From: Plakobranchus ocellatus | Taxonomy: Eukaryota > Mollusca > Gastropoda > Plakobranchidae | NCBI GenBank assembly: GCA_019648995.1 | Contig: BLXT01000838.1 | Coordinates: 221,703-242,240 of the forward strand | Reading direction: 5' to 3' | Length of the DNA stretch: 20,538 nt | Position numbers and translations under genes: made by a program | Shown: positions 18,343-20,538 of the stretch, piece after piece | Numbering within the stretch: the stretch's first letter is position 1 | Layout: each line of letters begins with the position of its first letter | The notes under the pieces: generated by a model | Seen by the model: only the letters and a program-made list of their open reading frames with translations | Told to the model about the DNA's origin: nothing | The model's database searches: none

Positions 18343-19656
18343 GATTCAAATACAAAAATATCAGCCTATTGTTGCAGGTTATGTTAGTTTCTACTATCAG
18401 TTTTTAAGCACGATAAGCTATCTAATACATAACATGTTTTCACACTAGAAAAGCCTAAAGGTGAAACCTTTTAATGTATTCACTACGTTGTTTGCTTTTT
18501 TTTTTTTTTTAATCATTTAAGATTTAAGTTGGTGTTTGTCCTCCTATAATGAAATCTATACATGCCTGAATTGCTTGCAGTATCAGAAACACTTTAAATA
18601 AAAATTATTCAGTGTTTTTACTGATGTACCGCTTTACAAGAATACGAATGGAAGGAAATCTGAAAATATCCCTGACACCATGGTTTTGACATACGACCTC
18701 AACATTGAACTTGAGAATTCGGGGATATACAAAAGTAAAATTTCTACCCGCATAAGTATCGCGAGAAACTAAGGAGACGTAAAACAAAATGTCAACTTAA
18801 AGCAAAGATTAATTAACACACATTAAATTTGATTTCGTGGCGTTCGGGTAATTGGATGCCTGGGCATTTTCCAGGCGACGACTTTATTTCCTCAGTTCAA
18901 ACGCTAGGTCTAGCCTAAATGTGTTAGTTTAATGCAATGTTCAGGTTTTCTGTGACTCCGGTCCAAGAAATAACTACTACTTTAACAATATAATATATTA
19001 ATATTATAAAGATTAGAAGGTGAAAAGAAAAATGATTATTCCGATCCGGAAGACAGCAAAATAGGCAAGCCCACGGCAGTCTCATGTGGAAGAGGTGACA
19101 CGACTAACGCTCTTTTATGGTAAGAAAAAACAAATCCTACGAAACTCTCGAAAGCCTCGTCTGAAACTATGAACGAAAACGAAACTAGAAGAATTTACAC
19201 AAGTTTGAGATAAGCTTATTAATTAGTCTAGAATCTACTAGATCTACACTCAGTCTGCATCTAAATTTAATCTAGATTTTAGTATCTCTTCGCATAAATA
19301 TCGCAAGAAACACAGGGGATGTAAAAAGACGAAGTTAAAAACGACCAGATCTAAATTAAATGTTGATTTCAACATTTGCGCTTGCATCTAATATTATTTT
19401 TTTAAAAAAAAGGCTAGGGGCCTAACGTGTATAAGTCAAGAAAGGCTTAAGTCTGATCATTTTATTCAGCTGTGACGTGGAAAGAGTCAACGTCTACTTT
19501 ATATCATGGGTTTGTGCAATGAACATTAATTAGATCTAGATGTTGTTTTAGCTTAAATCAGAAAATAGAGACTTGCCTTTAGACAATAGTCCTATAGATC
19601 TAGGCCCTACCTATAATCTAGACCTAGATCTAGAAAATCATTTATATTACTATAAA
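18343..19656. other. Non-coding stretch with paired diverged repeats and AGATCT patches
   Basis: Two diverged direct copies of a roughly 40-base segment (18748-18783 and 19288-19323) share the pattern CGCATAA-TATCGC-AGAAAC-AGG-GA-GTAAAA. AGATCT/TCTAGA words cluster at 19226-19280 and 19530-19635. No gene recognised. Confidence 0.45.
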
Positions 19657-19665
19657 TTCTTGATC

Positions 19666-20110
19666 GGTAAAAGTGCATTTTAGGTGCGTAAATTATTAAG
19701 GTTAATATATGTTTTACTTTTATTTAGGTGCGTAATTTATTACACTGAAACATTCAACAATAACATTAGTTGCCTTTGTAACACATTTACAGGCAATAAT
19801 TGTCTGCTACATAGCATACTTTTATAGGGGCTAATTGTCAGCTATAATCTTTAACATAGCAAAAAACACTATAACATGTCCTCGTCACAAAGCCTATAGC
19901 GAAAGACAAAGTCATGGAGATAGGCATCATAGGGTGGGAAAAGATGTGCCAAACTGCAATTTTCATTTTAGAGCCATCCACATATTCTCGACGTGTAAAA
20001 TAACAGGAACTTGCTGTTCAAAAAAAAGAAGATCCCTATCTTGAACATTTTCAATTAGACAGGCTTGTATTTGAGTCTCATAATTTACGCATCTAAAATA
20101 CACTTTTACC
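19666..20110. mobile_element. 445-bp MITE, probably Mutator-like (MULE)
   Basis: Terminal inverted repeats of 31 bp with two mismatches: left end GGTAAAAGTGCATTTTAGG, right end (reverse complement) GGTAAAAGTGTATTTTAGA, both continuing TGCGTAAATTAT. The element is flanked by a perfect 9-bp target-site duplication, TTCTTGATC, at 19657-19665 and 20111-20119. A subterminal copy of TTTAGGTGCGTAATTTATTA lies about 45 bases inside the left end. A 9-bp duplication is characteristic of Mutator-like elements. No transposase-like ORF is present, so it is non-autonomous. The intact duplication and near-identical ends suggest a fairly recent insertion. Confidence 0.9.
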
Positions 20111-20119
20111 TTCTTGATC

Positions 20120-20538
20120 ACTAGATCTAGGCCCTATCTCTCAAACAAACCAAGCCCCTTCTCCATGGTAGAAAGCCCCCCAAAAAGGGTCCTTTCTTTC
20201 ATTCAAATTGATAATCTCATCGTATTCAGTGTCATAATAATGCAATAAATTTCTCAATTACTATTTTAAACATAGTCTTAGCAGTGATTTTTTTTCTCAT
20301 CTCTCACAAAATGTTACTGTTCAAGGCAGTGGTCAGATTATGAAATTAGCAATGTTATGTTGGCTTCATATTGGCATCAATAACAGGCTGGCTGGCTTGG
20401 TGCAAGGCCAGAGCCACCTACTGAAGGTGACCCTTGCCTAGACAAAAGAAAAAATTATCCAGGTGTATATTTTTCAGTAGAACATCTAAATCATATGCTC
20501 AAGGAATAGGCCTATATCTAAATCTATTTTTTTTTTTT
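20120..20538. other. Right edge: no gene recognised
   Basis: Begins with an AGATCT patch beside the MITE. A slightly GC-richer block at 20385-20440 (GGCTGGCTGGCTTGG, AAGGCCAGAGCC) may be part of a repeat, but no box A/B pair or ORF is visible. Confidence 0.35.

Noticed and set aside
18605-18787. 60-codon minus-strand ORF
   Set aside because: No domain or splice context, and part of it is the diverged direct repeat also found at 19.29 kb.
19835-20044. 69-codon plus-strand ORF inside the MITE
   Set aside because: No transposase motif; the element is too short to encode one and the frame looks accidental.

Overview
This is animal nuclear DNA: AT-rich, intron-rich, full of homopolymer runs, microsatellites and DNA-transposon remnants, with no bacterial-style gene packing. 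The many short TAGATCTAGATC-like patches and the overall texture suggest a mollusc, possibly a heterobranch snail. That placement is an impression, not a proof.

One protein-coding gene can be supported, on the minus strand from 12151 down past 2024 and off the left edge. It is the 5' part of a TMEM131 orthologue. I rebuilt twelve coding exons from conserved peptide blocks, GT/AG borders and phase. They join without a break into 411 codons plus two bases: a signal peptide, then the conserved luminal PapD-like/immunoglobulin-like region. The transmembrane segment and cytoplasmic tail lie beyond base 1. One exon is a 32-base micro-exon needed to keep the frame. A short overlapping upstream ORF sits on the start codon.

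The introns carry insertions. A 1158-bp DNA transposon with perfect 19-bp terminal inverted repeats lies at 456-1613 in the last visible intron and keeps a piece of a zinc-finger transposase-type ORF. Intron 5 holds a tRNA-derived SINE and a four-copy 58-bp minisatellite.

From 12.2 kb to the right end I find no convincing coding gene. This 8.3 kb holds a CpG-enriched patch with a CCAAT box (about 14.65-14.99 kb) that could be the TMEM131 promoter, an AGATCT-rich patch (14.1-14.66 kb), a 300-bp compound trinucleotide repeat (16.49-16.79 kb), a GAT repeat, a CT/CTCG repeat, an isolated TATA-type core promoter candidate near 18.2 kb, and a complete 445-bp MITE at 19666-20110 with 31-bp inverted repeats and a 9-bp target-site duplication. 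Nothing here amounts to a clearly new multi-gene system. The most useful results are the exon-level gene model, the two delimited transposons and several unexplained dispersed repeats.
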